NCBI RefSeq assembly: GCF_002160525.1
Contig: NZ_NFKT01000018.1
Location: 1-64,000, forward strand
From: Lachnoclostridium sp. An169
GTDB lineage: Bacteria; Bacillota; Clostridia; Lachnospirales; Lachnospiraceae
DNA: 64,000 bases
Direction of reading: 5' to 3'
The translations under genes and the position numbers were made by a program. Of this stretch, positions 26,700-35,622 are shown one piece after another (the first letter of the stretch is position 1; every line of letters starts with the position of its first letter). The notes beneath the pieces were generated by a model. The model had not been told where the DNA came from and did no database searches. It was given only the letters and a program-made list of their open reading frames with translations.

Positions 26700-28259
26700 A
26701 TGAAACAGGATGCAGCAAAAGCTGCGCCGCAGAATGCGGTAAACAGGGCTAAGATTTATCAGCTTGTTCTTTTCCCCATGAATAACGGGGCGACGAACGT
26801 ATATTATATCCTGACCATGAACTTTATCGCTTACTATGCAAACGGTGTTCTGGGACTCCTGCTCGCGTTTGCCACAACGATGGTTACGCTGATGCGGGTG
26901 CTGGATGCGTTTATCGATCCGGTGATCGGGGCGATTATGGACCGGACATCTACCCGGTGGGGAAAATTCCGTCCGTTTATGGTTCTGGGAAACGGGATTA
27001 TGATCGTGGCATCGCTGATTATGTTTTTCGGTCTGCGTCTGATTCCGGAAAATGTAATGTGGCTGCGGTACATATGTTATACACTCTTTTACATTCTGTA
27101 TATGGTGGGCTACACGTTCCAGACATCCGTCACCCGTTCCGGGCAGACCTGTCTTACCAATGATCCGAAGCAGCGCCCGCTGTTTACGATCTTCAATACA
27201 GTGGCGAGCCTGATCGGAATGGGACTTGTACAGTTTTTGGCACCGCTGATCACAGGGGGAGATTATACGAGCGAAACGTTCTTCAACATTATGATCCCTC
27301 TGGCGATCGTAGTATCAGCAGTTATGACGATCCTTGCAGTGATCGGTATTGCAGAGAAAGATCAGCCGAAGTATTTCGGCATCGGCGGAGGAAGCGGAAA
27401 AGAGAAAGTCAAGGTAAAAGAATATGTCGCTATCCTCAGGGCAAACAAAGAACTTCAGCGCCTTATGGTAGCGGGAGCAGGGTGCAAGCTGGCGTTTTCC
27501 ATTGCCACGAATATGACGGTCTTAAGTATGCTCTACGGGGCAATGATGGGGGATTACGGCGGACTGTATCTGCCTATGATGATCGTGGGATATGTATTTT
27601 CTGTGCCGTTTTTCCTGCTGACTGTGCGCACTTCGCAGAAGAAAGGACAGAAAGCGTCTCTTGTATTTTATACGAAGATCGCTCTTGTCATGTATGTGGG
27701 AGTTCTCGTGCTTCTGCTGTTCTGGCAGCAGGGCGCGGCGTCTGTGAATCTGAGCCTGCGCCATATCAATATCTATACGGTGCTTTACATATTATTCTTT
27801 GGCATCGGATACGGCGCGTATTACGCCACGGCGGATATGCCGATCCCCATGGTTGCGGACTGTTCAGATTACGAGACATTCCGGTCCGGACGGTATATCC
27901 CGGGAATCATCGGAACATTGTTTTCTCTGGTTGACAAACTGGTGAGCTCCCTTGGCTCCACGGTGGTCGGTCTGGCAGTTACCGCAATCGGCCTGTCTAA
28001 ACTGCCGGATGGTACGACGCCCTATACGGACGGCATGCACATGCTTGTCGTGATTCTGTTCTGCGTCGTTCCTATGATTGCGTGGATTGCCACTTTGATT
28101 GCAATGCACGGCTATAAGCTGACTGGTGCGAAGATGAAAGAGATCCAGGCCATCAATGCGGTGAGAAAGGATGCAATCAATAAGGGAATGGGTGTCAGCG
28201 AGGCACTTGAGAAGTGGAAGACGATTGAGGATGTGCCCGAGGAATTCAGACAAGGGTGA
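26700..28259 (+). CDS. GPH-family sugar:cation symporter (MFS)
   Basis: A 519-residue transporter with about 12 membrane segments. The glycoside-pentoside-hexuronide family signature is seen in RVLDAFIDPVIGAIMDRTSTRWGKFRPFMV (about residues 66-95; key residues Asp in FIDP and Asp-Arg in MDRT) and ADCSDYETFRSGRYIPGI in the second half. It begins 2 bp after the GH3 stop codon. It probably imports the di- or oligosaccharide that the GH2 enzyme then cleaves inside the cell. Confidence 0.88.
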   Translation: MKQDAAKAAPQNAVNRAKIYQLVLFPMNNGATNVYYILTMNFIAYYANGVLGLLLAFATTMVTLMRVLDAFIDPVIGAIMDRTSTRWGKFRPFMVLGNGIMIVASLIMFFGLRLIPENVMWLRYICYTLFYILYMVGYTFQTSVTRSGQTCLTNDPKQRPLFTIFNTVASLIGMGLVQFLAPLITGGDYTSETFFNIMIPLAIVVSAVMTILAVIGIAEKDQPKYFGIGGGSGKEKVKVKEYVAILRANKELQRLMVAGAGCKLAFSIATNMTVLSMLYGAMMGDYGGLYLPMMIVGYVFSVPFFLLTVRTSQKKGQKASLVFYTKIALVMYVGVLVLLLFWQQGAASVNLSLRHINIYTVLYILFFGIGYGAYYATADMPIPMVADCSDYETFRSGRYIPGIIGTLFSLVDKLVSSLGSTVVGLAVTAIGLSKLPDGTTPYTDGMHMLVVILFCVVPMIAWIATLIAMHGYKLTGAKMKEIQAINAVRKDAINKGMGVSEALEKWKTIEDVPEEFRQG

Positions 28260-28281
28260 GAAAATAGAATAACGAAGAAAA

Positions 28282-28329
28282 CGCGGAGGCGCATGAGAGG
28301 TTGATCTTTCATGCGCCTCCGTCTTTTTC
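28282..28329 (+). terminator. Terminator of the GH2-GH3-GPH operon
   Basis: CGGAGGCGCATGA (about 28284-28296) pairs with TCATGCGCCTCCG (28309-28321), followed by TCTTTTTC. The stem is long and GC-rich. Confidence 0.88.
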
Positions 28330-28470
28330 AAATACATCATAATACATGAAAATCCCGGACGCTGACCTTGCCGGACCCGTATCCCCATGATAAAATAAAC
28401 CTATATCAGATGACGGGACTCGATTTCATGCTTTGAGCAGAAGCAGAGCCACAAAGGAGGTCAGATCCGG

Positions 28471-29808
28471 ATGAACAGAATAAGTCTGCCGTATGGTATT
28501 GATAATTTTGAGACAGTGCGAACAAGCAACTGCTATTATATTGATAAAACAGGATTCATCAAGGAATTGTTGGGCGAAGCCTTTTCTGTAAATCTGCTTA
28601 CCAGACCAAGAAGGTTTGGCAAGACACTGACTATGAGTATGCTCGCAGAGTTCTTTGATATCAGAAAAGACAGCAGGGCGCTTTTTGATGGGCTTGAGAT
28701 ATCGGAAGATCAGGAACTTTGCCGACAGTGGATGAACCAGTATCCGGTGCTTTTTCTTACGCTTAAGGATGTGGAAGGAAATCGGTTTGAAGATGCCTAT
28801 GGGCTGTTGAAATTTGTTATCTCGTCTTTATGCATTGAACATTCCTATCTGGGAGAAAGTGACAAAACGGATGAAGATGATAAAATCTGTTTTTCCAGAT
28901 TGAAAAGCAGGACAGGGGATGTAACGGATGTTCAGAGTTCATTGTTTTTGCTGACACGTATGATGAACACACATTATGGGAAAAAGGTAATTATTCTTGT
29001 GGATGAGTACGACGTTCCTCTTGCCAAGGCGGGAGACTACAATTACTATGAAGAAATGCTCAATATTGTCAAAAGATTTCTGGGAATGGTATGGAAGTCA
29101 AATCCGTATTTGCAATTTGCAGTAGTAAGCGGATGTCTGCGGATTGCAAAGGAGAGCATTTTTACTGGAGCCAATAATTTTATCTCCAATTCAATATCAG
29201 ACACTCATTATCAGAATTACTTCGGCTTCACGGAAGAGGAAGTGAGGATGCTTTTGGAAGATTCCGGTTTCCCGGAGGCATTGCCGAAAATAAAGAGATG
29301 GTATGACGGTTACCGCTTTGGGGAAAAAGAAATTTACTGCCCATGGGATGTGATCAATCATGTACGCGCGCTGATGCAGAATCCAGGTGCGGAACCGGAA
29401 AACTACTGGATTGATACCAGTCATAATAATATTATCCGCAGATTTATTGAATTGCCGGATATCAATGTAAATGACAAATTCGAGATACTTCTTTCCGGCG
29501 GTGTTATTCAGGTGAGAATCCGGGAAGATCTGACATATGATATCGCTGATACTTCTGAAGAAAATCTGTGGAGCATCCTTTATCTGACAGGATATCTGAC
29601 TCAGGTCCTTCCGGAAGACCTGCCGGATGGTATGAAGATGGAAAGAGACAAAAAGGTTCTGCGGATTCCGAACGAGGAAATTAAATCGGTATTCAGCGAT
29701 ACTGTCAAGGCGTGGTTTGAAGATAAAATAGAAGCGGAGGACCGCCGGGAATTTTTCCGGGAAGGAATGCATGATACGGTTGGGAGAGAGCGAGTGAGGG
29801 CTGTATAG
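28471..29808 (+). CDS. AAA-ATPase-like protein (PF09820 type), lacking its C-terminal nuclease domain
   Basis: A 445-residue relative of the next gene. It has the Walker A-like RPRRFGKT (about residues 46-53), Walker B IILVDEYDVP (about 173-182), WYDGYRFG (about 278-285) and PWDVINH. The family normally continues into a PD-(D/E)XK (DUF1703) domain, as the 560-residue neighbour does. This copy stops after VKAWFEDKIEAEDRREFF plus about 18 residues, so the nuclease domain is missing. AAAGGAGG precedes the start. The stop may reflect a deletion or frameshift; no remnant of a nuclease domain is seen in the 58 bp before the next gene. Role of the family unknown. Confidence 0.8.
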   Translation: MNRISLPYGIDNFETVRTSNCYYIDKTGFIKELLGEAFSVNLLTRPRRFGKTLTMSMLAEFFDIRKDSRALFDGLEISEDQELCRQWMNQYPVLFLTLKDVEGNRFEDAYGLLKFVISSLCIEHSYLGESDKTDEDDKICFSRLKSRTGDVTDVQSSLFLLTRMMNTHYGKKVIILVDEYDVPLAKAGDYNYYEEMLNIVKRFLGMVWKSNPYLQFAVVSGCLRIAKESIFTGANNFISNSISDTHYQNYFGFTEEEVRMLLEDSGFPEALPKIKRWYDGYRFGEKEIYCPWDVINHVRALMQNPGAEPENYWIDTSHNNIIRRFIELPDINVNDKFEILLSGGVIQVRIREDLTYDIADTSEENLWSILYLTGYLTQVLPEDLPDGMKMERDKKVLRIPNEEIKSVFSDTVKAWFEDKIEAEDRREFFREGMHDTVGRERVRAV

Positions 29809-29872
29809 CGAAAACAAAATGGAGAGCGTAGGACTGATTTAAAGCCACAGCAAGAAGCAGGGAGGTGTGAAA

Positions 29873-31555
29873 ATGGCGCGTACGGTTGGAATTGGCGTCC
29901 AGGAGTTTGCGGATATAAGAGAAAAAAATTATTTTTATATAGATAAAACTGATTTTATACGGGAGTGGTGGGAAAATGGGGCGAGCGTTACCCTGATCAC
30001 CCGTCCCCGCCGGTTTGGGAAAACCCTGACCATGAGCATGGTGGAGGAGTTCTTCTCTGTGGAATATGCAGGAAGAGACGATTTGTTTGATGGTTTATCC
30101 ATCTGGCGAAAAGATGAATTCCGCGCGCTGCAGGGGACGTATCCGGTAATCAGTCTGTCATTTGCCAATGTGAAGGAGAAGAACTATCCGGATATGAAAA
30201 CGAGAATATGTCAGTTGATCACAGATTTATATAGCAAAAATTATTTCCTGCTTGACAGCGGGCTGTTGACGGTGGAGGAAAGAAGATTTTTTCAGGAGGT
30301 CACAGCTGATATGCCGGAGGTGGTGGCGACGATCGCACTCTACAAAATGTCGGATTTCCTCTTCAGGTATTATGGGAAAAAGGTGATAATCCTGCTGGAT
30401 GAATATGATACCCCCATGCAGGAGGCTTATGTGGATGGATACTGGGATGAGATGACGGCATTTACCAGAAATCTGTTTAATTCTACTTTTAAGACGAATC
30501 CCTGGCTGGAACGTGCTATTATGACTGGAATTACCCGGGTCAGTAAAGAATCTATTTTTTCGGATCTGAATAATCTGAAAGTAGTTGAAACAACATCGGA
30601 TGAATACGCAGTCGCGTTTGGATTCACGGAGGAGGAAGTATTCGATGCCATGGATGAATACGGATATTCAAACAAACAGGAGGTAAAAGACTGGTATGAC
30701 GGATTTGTATTCGGGAATCACAGGGATATTTATAATCCATGGTCCGTTTTAAACTATCTGGACACAGGAAAACTTACAACTTACTGGGCAAATACAAGCT
30801 CCAACAGTATGGTCGGGAAACTGATCCGTGAGGGAAGTCCGGAAGTAAAGACGATCATGGAAGACCTGCTGAACGGAAAGGTACTGCGGACTCAGTTGGA
30901 TGAACAGATTGTTTTCAGTCAGTTGGAATATAAACGCAATGCAATCTGGAGCCTGTTGTTAGCCAGTGGCTATCTGAAAGTGGAAAATTATAAGCTCGAT
31001 CCGGATAAAGGAAAAGCGGAGTACGGATTAGCTTTGACAAATAAAGAGGTACGTCTCATGTTTGAGGATATGATAGAGGACTGGTTTGCGGGATACACAC
31101 CTGCATACAATGAATTTATCAAAGCACTGCTTGTGGGAGATCTGGATGCAATGAATGAATATATGAATCAGGTTGCATCTGAGACTTTCAGCTTTTTCGA
31201 CACTGGAAAGCGGACTTCCGGCAAAACAGAGCCGGAACGTTTCTATCACGGTTTTGTTCTGGGGATGATGGTAGACCTGCGGGGTAGATACAGTATCTCA
31301 TCCAACCGGGAGAGCGGATTCGGGAGATATGATGTGGTTCTGGAACCGGCGTCCCGGGCAGGTGACGCAATTATCATAGAATTTAAGGTTCATAACCCAA
31401 GGAAAGAGAAAACGATAGAAGAGACGGTGGAGAATGCACTGCAGCAGATTGAGGAGAAGAAATACGAAACAAGCCTGACAGCCAGAGGTATTCCGGCAGA
31501 AAAAATACGGAAATATGGCTTTGCATTTGAAGGGAAAACGGTGCTGATAGGCTGA
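29873..31555 (+). CDS. AAA-ATPase-like/PD-(D/E)XK nuclease domain protein, full length
   Basis: A 560-residue protein. The N-terminal AAA-ATPase-like domain has RPRRFGKT (about residues 43-50), IILLDEYDTP (about 172-181), WYDGFVFG and PWSVLNYL. The C-terminal PD-(D/E)XK domain has FGRYDVVLEP (Asp) and IIEFKV (Glu-x-Lys, about 502-507). Such proteins are common as multiple paralogues in gut Clostridia and Bacteroidetes, often thought to be mobile or selfish, but their role is unproved. ATG 29873 is preferred over GTG 29867 because GGAGG at 29861-29865 is then well spaced. Confidence 0.85.
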   Translation: MARTVGIGVQEFADIREKNYFYIDKTDFIREWWENGASVTLITRPRRFGKTLTMSMVEEFFSVEYAGRDDLFDGLSIWRKDEFRALQGTYPVISLSFANVKEKNYPDMKTRICQLITDLYSKNYFLLDSGLLTVEERRFFQEVTADMPEVVATIALYKMSDFLFRYYGKKVIILLDEYDTPMQEAYVDGYWDEMTAFTRNLFNSTFKTNPWLERAIMTGITRVSKESIFSDLNNLKVVETTSDEYAVAFGFTEEEVFDAMDEYGYSNKQEVKDWYDGFVFGNHRDIYNPWSVLNYLDTGKLTTYWANTSSNSMVGKLIREGSPEVKTIMEDLLNGKVLRTQLDEQIVFSQLEYKRNAIWSLLLASGYLKVENYKLDPDKGKAEYGLALTNKEVRLMFEDMIEDWFAGYTPAYNEFIKALLVGDLDAMNEYMNQVASETFSFFDTGKRTSGKTEPERFYHGFVLGMMVDLRGRYSISSNRESGFGRYDVVLEPASRAGDAIIIEFKVHNPRKEKTIEETVENALQQIEEKKYETSLTARGIPAEKIRKYGFAFEGKTVLIG

Positions 31556-31645
31556 GATTTAAGAGAGGATCCCCGGGGTAAAGTTTGCATTTGTCTGAAA
31601 AATGACAAAAAAATAACAATCCCGGGGCAAATTTTTGTCAATTCA

Positions 31646-31680
31646 TCTGTCTTGTCACATGTAAACAACAGTGGTATACT
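31646..31680 (+). promoter_or_regulatory. nad operon promoter with overlapping candidate NiaR operator
   Basis: TTGTCA (31652-31657), a 17-bp spacer and TATACT (31675-31680) form the promoter. An imperfect palindrome with CTGT (31647-31650) and ACAG (about 31668-31671) ends overlaps it. The NiaR-type repressor encoded at the end of the operon could bind there in the presence of niacin. The operator is inferred. Confidence 0.55.
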
Positions 31681-31724
31681 GGGAACACTTGGAAGCAAAG
31701 GATGATTACGGGAGAGGTGTAAAG

Positions 31725-32630
31725 ATGACAGTCAGAGAAGAGATCAAACAGTTGAAAAGGGAGAAGAACGCCATAATCCTGGCCCACTATTACGTGAGTC
31801 CCGAGGTGCAGGAACTGGCGGATTACATAGGAGACTCCTTCTATCTGAGCAAAATCGCGGCGGAGACAGACGCAGAGGTGATCGTGTTCTGCGGCGTTTC
31901 CTTTATGGGGGAGAGCGCGAAGGTGCTGAGTCCGGGAAAAACCGTGCTGATGCCGGACGCCGGTGCGGACTGCGCCATGGCCCACATGGCGGACCCGGAA
32001 ACGATAGAAAAGATGCGGGATGAGTACGATGACCTGGCGGTTGTCTGCTACATCAACTCGACGGCAGAGCTGAAGCGGTATTCCGACGTGTGTGTAACTT
32101 CGGCAAATGCCGTGAAAATCGTGCGGGCTCTGCCGAACAGAAACATTTTCTTTATCCCGGACCGGAATCTGGCACGGTTTGCAGCGTCCCAGGTGCCGGA
32201 GAAACATTTCATATTTAATGAAGGTTTCTGCCCGGTTCACGAGAAGATGAAAGCGGAGGAAGTGCGCAGGGCGAAAGAAATGCATCCGGCAGCGGAGGTG
32301 CTTGCACATCCGGAATGTACCCGTGAGCTTCTGGAACTGACGGATTATATCGGCAGTACATCCGGGATTATCAGCTACGCGGAAAAGAGCGGCGCAAAGG
32401 AATTTATTGTCTGTACGGAAAACGGAGTCAGATACGAGTTGGAGAAGCGCTGTCCGGATAAGAAGTTCTATTTCCCGGAGACAGAGCCGGTATGCCGGGA
32501 CATGAAGCTGATCACGCCGGAGAAAATCCTTCATGTGCTGAAAACCGGGGAGAATGCAGTGCGCATGGAAGCGGAGATCTGCGAGGCATCGAGGAAACCT
32601 CTTGAGAGAATGCTGGAACTGGCGAGGTAA
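31725..32630 (+). CDS. nadA: Quinolinate synthase
   Basis: A 301-residue NadA. It has LAHYYVSPEVQELADYIGDS near the N terminus, the first cluster Cys in VFCGVSFMGESAK, GFCPVHEK, AHPECTRELL and CPDKKFYFP with a following EPVCRDMK. NadA condenses iminoaspartate with dihydroxyacetone phosphate to quinolinate using a [4Fe-4S] cluster. The start at ATG 31725 is preferred (AGAGGTG upstream) over an in-frame ATG at 31671, which lies inside the promoter. It is the first gene of nadA-nadB-nadC-niaR. Confidence 0.96.
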   Translation: MTVREEIKQLKREKNAIILAHYYVSPEVQELADYIGDSFYLSKIAAETDAEVIVFCGVSFMGESAKVLSPGKTVLMPDAGADCAMAHMADPETIEKMRDEYDDLAVVCYINSTAELKRYSDVCVTSANAVKIVRALPNRNIFFIPDRNLARFAASQVPEKHFIFNEGFCPVHEKMKAEEVRRAKEMHPAAEVLAHPECTRELLELTDYIGSTSGIISYAEKSGAKEFIVCTENGVRYELEKRCPDKKFYFPETEPVCRDMKLITPEKILHVLKTGENAVRMEAEICEASRKPLERMLELAR

Positions 32631-32633
32631 GCT

Positions 32634-34001
32634 ATGCCGCGGATCTGTGGCAGAATGGAGAGTACGATGAAAAAGGAAAAGGTATTAAAAAAGAAGGTAT
32701 TAAATAAAGATCTGGCCACCGATGTTGTGATCGTGGGAACCGGAGTGGGAGGGCTGTTCAGTGCGCTGAATCTGCCCGGAGACAGGAAGATCATCATGAT
32801 TACAAAGTCGGATCTGGAGAGCAGTGATTCGTTTCTGGCTCAGGGAGGAATCTGTGTGTTAAGAGGCGAGGACGATTACGACAGCTATTTTGAGGACACC
32901 ATGAGAGCAGGTCATTATGAGAACCGTAAGGAATCTGTAGACATCATGATCCGCAGTTCCAGGGAGATTATCCATGACCTGATCGGATATGGCGTGGAAT
33001 TTGAAAAACGGGAGAATGCGGCGGGAGAAAATGATGAGAAAGACAGAAAAACGGGAGACCCGCTTCTGGGAGAGTATGCGTTTACCCGGGAGGGAGCCCA
33101 TTCAAAGCCCAGAATTCTTTTCCACGAGGACATTACGGGAAAAGAGATTACAAGCAAGCTTCTGGCACAGGTAAAAAAGCTTGAAAATGTGTCCATTTAC
33201 GAATATACTACTATGACGGACATTATAGAAGAGAACGGCCGGTGCTGCGGAATCGTGGCGGAGAATCCGGAGGGAAAAACGATCCGGATCAGGGCGGATT
33301 ACACGATCCTGGCAAGTGGCGGAATCGGCGGGTGCTACCGCCATTCCACAAATTTCCCGCATCTGACAGGGGACGCTCTGGATATCTCGAAGAGACACGG
33401 CATCCGTCTGGAGCACCTGGACTATGTGCAGATCCACCCTACGACACTGTACTCGAAGAAGCCGGGACGCCGTTTCCTGATCTCGGAGTCTGTGCGCGGT
33501 GAGGGGGCGGTCCTTCTGGATAAAAACGGAAACCGTTTTGTTAACGAGCTTCTTCCCCGGGATGTAGTGACGAAAGCCATTCAGGAGCAGATGGAAAAGG
33601 ACGGCACAGACCATGTGTGGCTGTCCATGAAGAATATTGACAAAGAGACCATATTAAAGCATTTTCCGAATATTTACCATCACTGTCTGGAAGAAGGCTA
33701 TGATGTGACAAAAGAGCCAATTCCCGTTGTCCCGGCGCAGCACTATTTCATGGGCGGGATCTGGGTGGACTCGGACAGCAGGACAAGTATGGAGCAGCTT
33801 TTTGCCGTAGGGGAGACGAGCTGTAACGGTGTACACGGCGCCAACCGGCTCGCGAGCAATTCGCTTCTTGAGAGTCTTGTGTTCGCAAAGCGGGCGGCGA
33901 AGAAAATCGCGGCGGAATATGAGGAGCGGGATCAGAAAAACGATTATGGAATCGGTCGGGAATCAGACCGGGAAATGAAACAGGAGAGGAAAAGGGCATG
34001 A
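32634..34001 (+). CDS. nadB: L-aspartate oxidase
   Basis: A flavoprotein of up to 455 residues. The FAD-binding VVIVGTGVGGLFSAL is at about residues 31-45. SFLAQGGI, HPTTLY, SESVRGEGAVLLDKNGNRF and PAQHYFMGGI follow, with HGANRLASNSLLE near the C terminus. It oxidises L-aspartate to iminoaspartate for NadA. Starts at 32634, 32655 and 32667 are all possible; the third is preceded by GGAGAG, and would remove most of a lysine-rich N-terminal extension. It overlaps nadC by 4 bp. Confidence 0.95.
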   Translation: MPRICGRMESTMKKEKVLKKKVLNKDLATDVVIVGTGVGGLFSALNLPGDRKIIMITKSDLESSDSFLAQGGICVLRGEDDYDSYFEDTMRAGHYENRKESVDIMIRSSREIIHDLIGYGVEFEKRENAAGENDEKDRKTGDPLLGEYAFTREGAHSKPRILFHEDITGKEITSKLLAQVKKLENVSIYEYTTMTDIIEENGRCCGIVAENPEGKTIRIRADYTILASGGIGGCYRHSTNFPHLTGDALDISKRHGIRLEHLDYVQIHPTTLYSKKPGRRFLISESVRGEGAVLLDKNGNRFVNELLPRDVVTKAIQEQMEKDGTDHVWLSMKNIDKETILKHFPNIYHHCLEEGYDVTKEPIPVVPAQHYFMGGIWVDSDSRTSMEQLFAVGETSCNGVHGANRLASNSLLESLVFAKRAAKKIAAEYEERDQKNDYGIGRESDREMKQERKRA

Positions 34002-34852
34002 ACGAGATAACAATGAAGCTTCAGGCGGACCATCTGATTATGGAGGCGCTGAAAGAGGACATTTCCAGTGAAGATGTGAGCACCAATGCGGTGATGAAAG
34101 AGGCGGTAAAAGGTGAAGTGGAGCTGATCTGCAAGCAGGACGGCATTATCGCGGGACTTGAGGTGTACCGCAGAGTTTTTGAACTTCTGGATCCGAAGAC
34201 GGAGGCGGAGTTCTGCTGCAAGGACGGCGACGAGGTGAAAAAAGGACAGCTCATGGGAAAAGTGACCGGGGATATCCGGGTGCTTCTCTCCGGCGAACGG
34301 GTGGCGCTGAACTATCTGCAGAGAATGAGCGGAATCGCAACTTACACCCACTCTGTAGCGCAGCTCCTGGCAGGAACAAAGACGAAGCTGCTCGACACGA
34401 GAAAGACAACGCCGAATATGCGGATTTTTGAAAAATATGCGGTCCGTGTAGGCGGAGGATACAACCACCGTTATAATCTGTCTGACGGTGTGCTGCTCAA
34501 GGACAACCATATCGGGGCGGCAGGCAGCGTAACGAAAGCTGTGAAGATGGCGAAGGAATATGCGCCGTTTGTGCGGAAGATTGAGATTGAAGTGGAGAAT
34601 CTCGATATGGTGAAAGAGGCGGTGGAAGCCGGGGCGGATATCATTATGCTGGACAATATGTCAACAGATGAAATGCGCGAGGCTATCCGCATCATTGACG
34701 GAAGGGCGCAGACCGAGTGCTCGGGCAATGTGACGAAGGAGAACATCGGGCGGCTTACAGAGCTTGGAGTGGACTATATTTCCAGCGGGGCGCTGACGCA
34801 TTCTGCTCCGATACTTGACATTTCCATGAAAAACCTTCATGCTGTAGAGTAA
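33998..34852 (+). CDS. nadC: Nicotinate-nucleotide pyrophosphorylase (carboxylating)
   Basis: A 284-residue quinolinate phosphoribosyltransferase. RVALNYLQRMSGIAT, LLDTRKTTPNMRIFEKYAVRVGGGYNHR (Arg and Lys of the active site) and MLDNMS are all family hallmarks. It converts quinolinate and PRPP to nicotinate mononucleotide. The start lies in the end of nadB (ATGA), with AGGAGAGG upstream. Confidence 0.96.
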   Translation: MNEITMKLQADHLIMEALKEDISSEDVSTNAVMKEAVKGEVELICKQDGIIAGLEVYRRVFELLDPKTEAEFCCKDGDEVKKGQLMGKVTGDIRVLLSGERVALNYLQRMSGIATYTHSVAQLLAGTKTKLLDTRKTTPNMRIFEKYAVRVGGGYNHRYNLSDGVLLKDNHIGAAGSVTKAVKMAKEYAPFVRKIEIEVENLDMVKEAVEAGADIIMLDNMSTDEMREAIRIIDGRAQTECSGNVTKENIGRLTELGVDYISSGALTHSAPILDISMKNLHAVE

Positions 34853-34997
34853 GCTGAGAACTGTATTATCAGTCCGGCCGGGGATTCCGTATGCAGATAG
34901 GCGGGGATTATTCGCGGGTGCGGGAGGCAGTTCCGGGCACGGGACTATGTATATGGATGAGTATGCAGAACACAGAACAGGGAAAGGAAGAGAATTG

Positions 34998-35525
34998 ATG
35001 ACAGGAACGGACAGAAGAAAGGCAATTGTAGAACAGATCCGGCACAGCGCAGCCCCGGTGCCGGGAAAGGCACTGGCAGCCGAGTATGATGTCAGCCGTC
35101 AGGTGATCGTACAGGACATCGCTCTGATCCGGGCCTCCGGGTACAATGTTCTGTCTACGAACCGGGGGTATGTGCTCAACGAGCCATCTGTTGTGAGCCG
35201 GGTTTTCAAAGTGAAGCACACGGATGAGCAGCTCGAAGATGAACTGAACTCCATCGTGGATCTGGGCGGCATTGTCAGAAACGTGATGGTTAATCACAAA
35301 GTTTACGGGCATCTGGAAGCAGAACTTAACGTCACGTCAAGGAGAAAGGCTGCAGAATTTATGGAGGAGATCCGCAGCGGAAAGTCCAGCCCTCTGAAAA
35401 ACATTACTTCCGGATATCATTATCATACTGTGGAGGCTGACAGTGAGGAGACCCTGAATCTGATTGAAAATATGCTTAAGGAAAAAGGGTATCTGGTGGA
35501 GAGACCGGTTTCATCCCGCCCGTAA
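34998..35525 (+). CDS. niaR: NiaR-type transcriptional repressor of NAD synthesis (HTH + 3H domain)
   Basis: A 175-residue regulator. An N-terminal helix-turn-helix (PGKALAAEYDVSRQVIVQDIALIR, about residues 18-41) precedes a 3H domain whose three His-containing segments are visible: FKVKHTDEQ, VMVNHKVYGHLEAEL and GYHYHTVEA. The 3H domain binds a metal and niacin in homologues (B. subtilis YrxA/NiaR). It probably represses its own operon through the site near 31646-31680. ATG 34998 is preferred (GGAAAGGAAGAG upstream) over ATG 34947. Confidence 0.92.
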   Translation: MTGTDRRKAIVEQIRHSAAPVPGKALAAEYDVSRQVIVQDIALIRASGYNVLSTNRGYVLNEPSVVSRVFKVKHTDEQLEDELNSIVDLGGIVRNVMVNHKVYGHLEAELNVTSRRKAAEFMEEIRSGKSSPLKNITSGYHYHTVEADSEETLNLIENMLKEKGYLVERPVSSRP

Positions 35526-35543
35526 TACGGGGCGGGATTTTTT
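35513..35543 (+). terminator. Terminator of the nad operon
   Basis: ATCCCGCCC (35513-35521) pairs with GGGCGGGAT (35530-35538), followed by T residues. The niaR stop codon lies in the loop. Confidence 0.88.
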
Positions 35544-35622
35544 CGTTGCATCCATACTTGTTTTGATTTACAATGAAACAATAGTGGAAAAAGCAATTTT
35601 TATCAGGTAGAGGCAATATATT

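Noticed and set aside
31568..31640. A riboswitch before nadA
   Set aside because: The region lies upstream of the promoter and shows no known riboswitch core; a protein operator is more likely.
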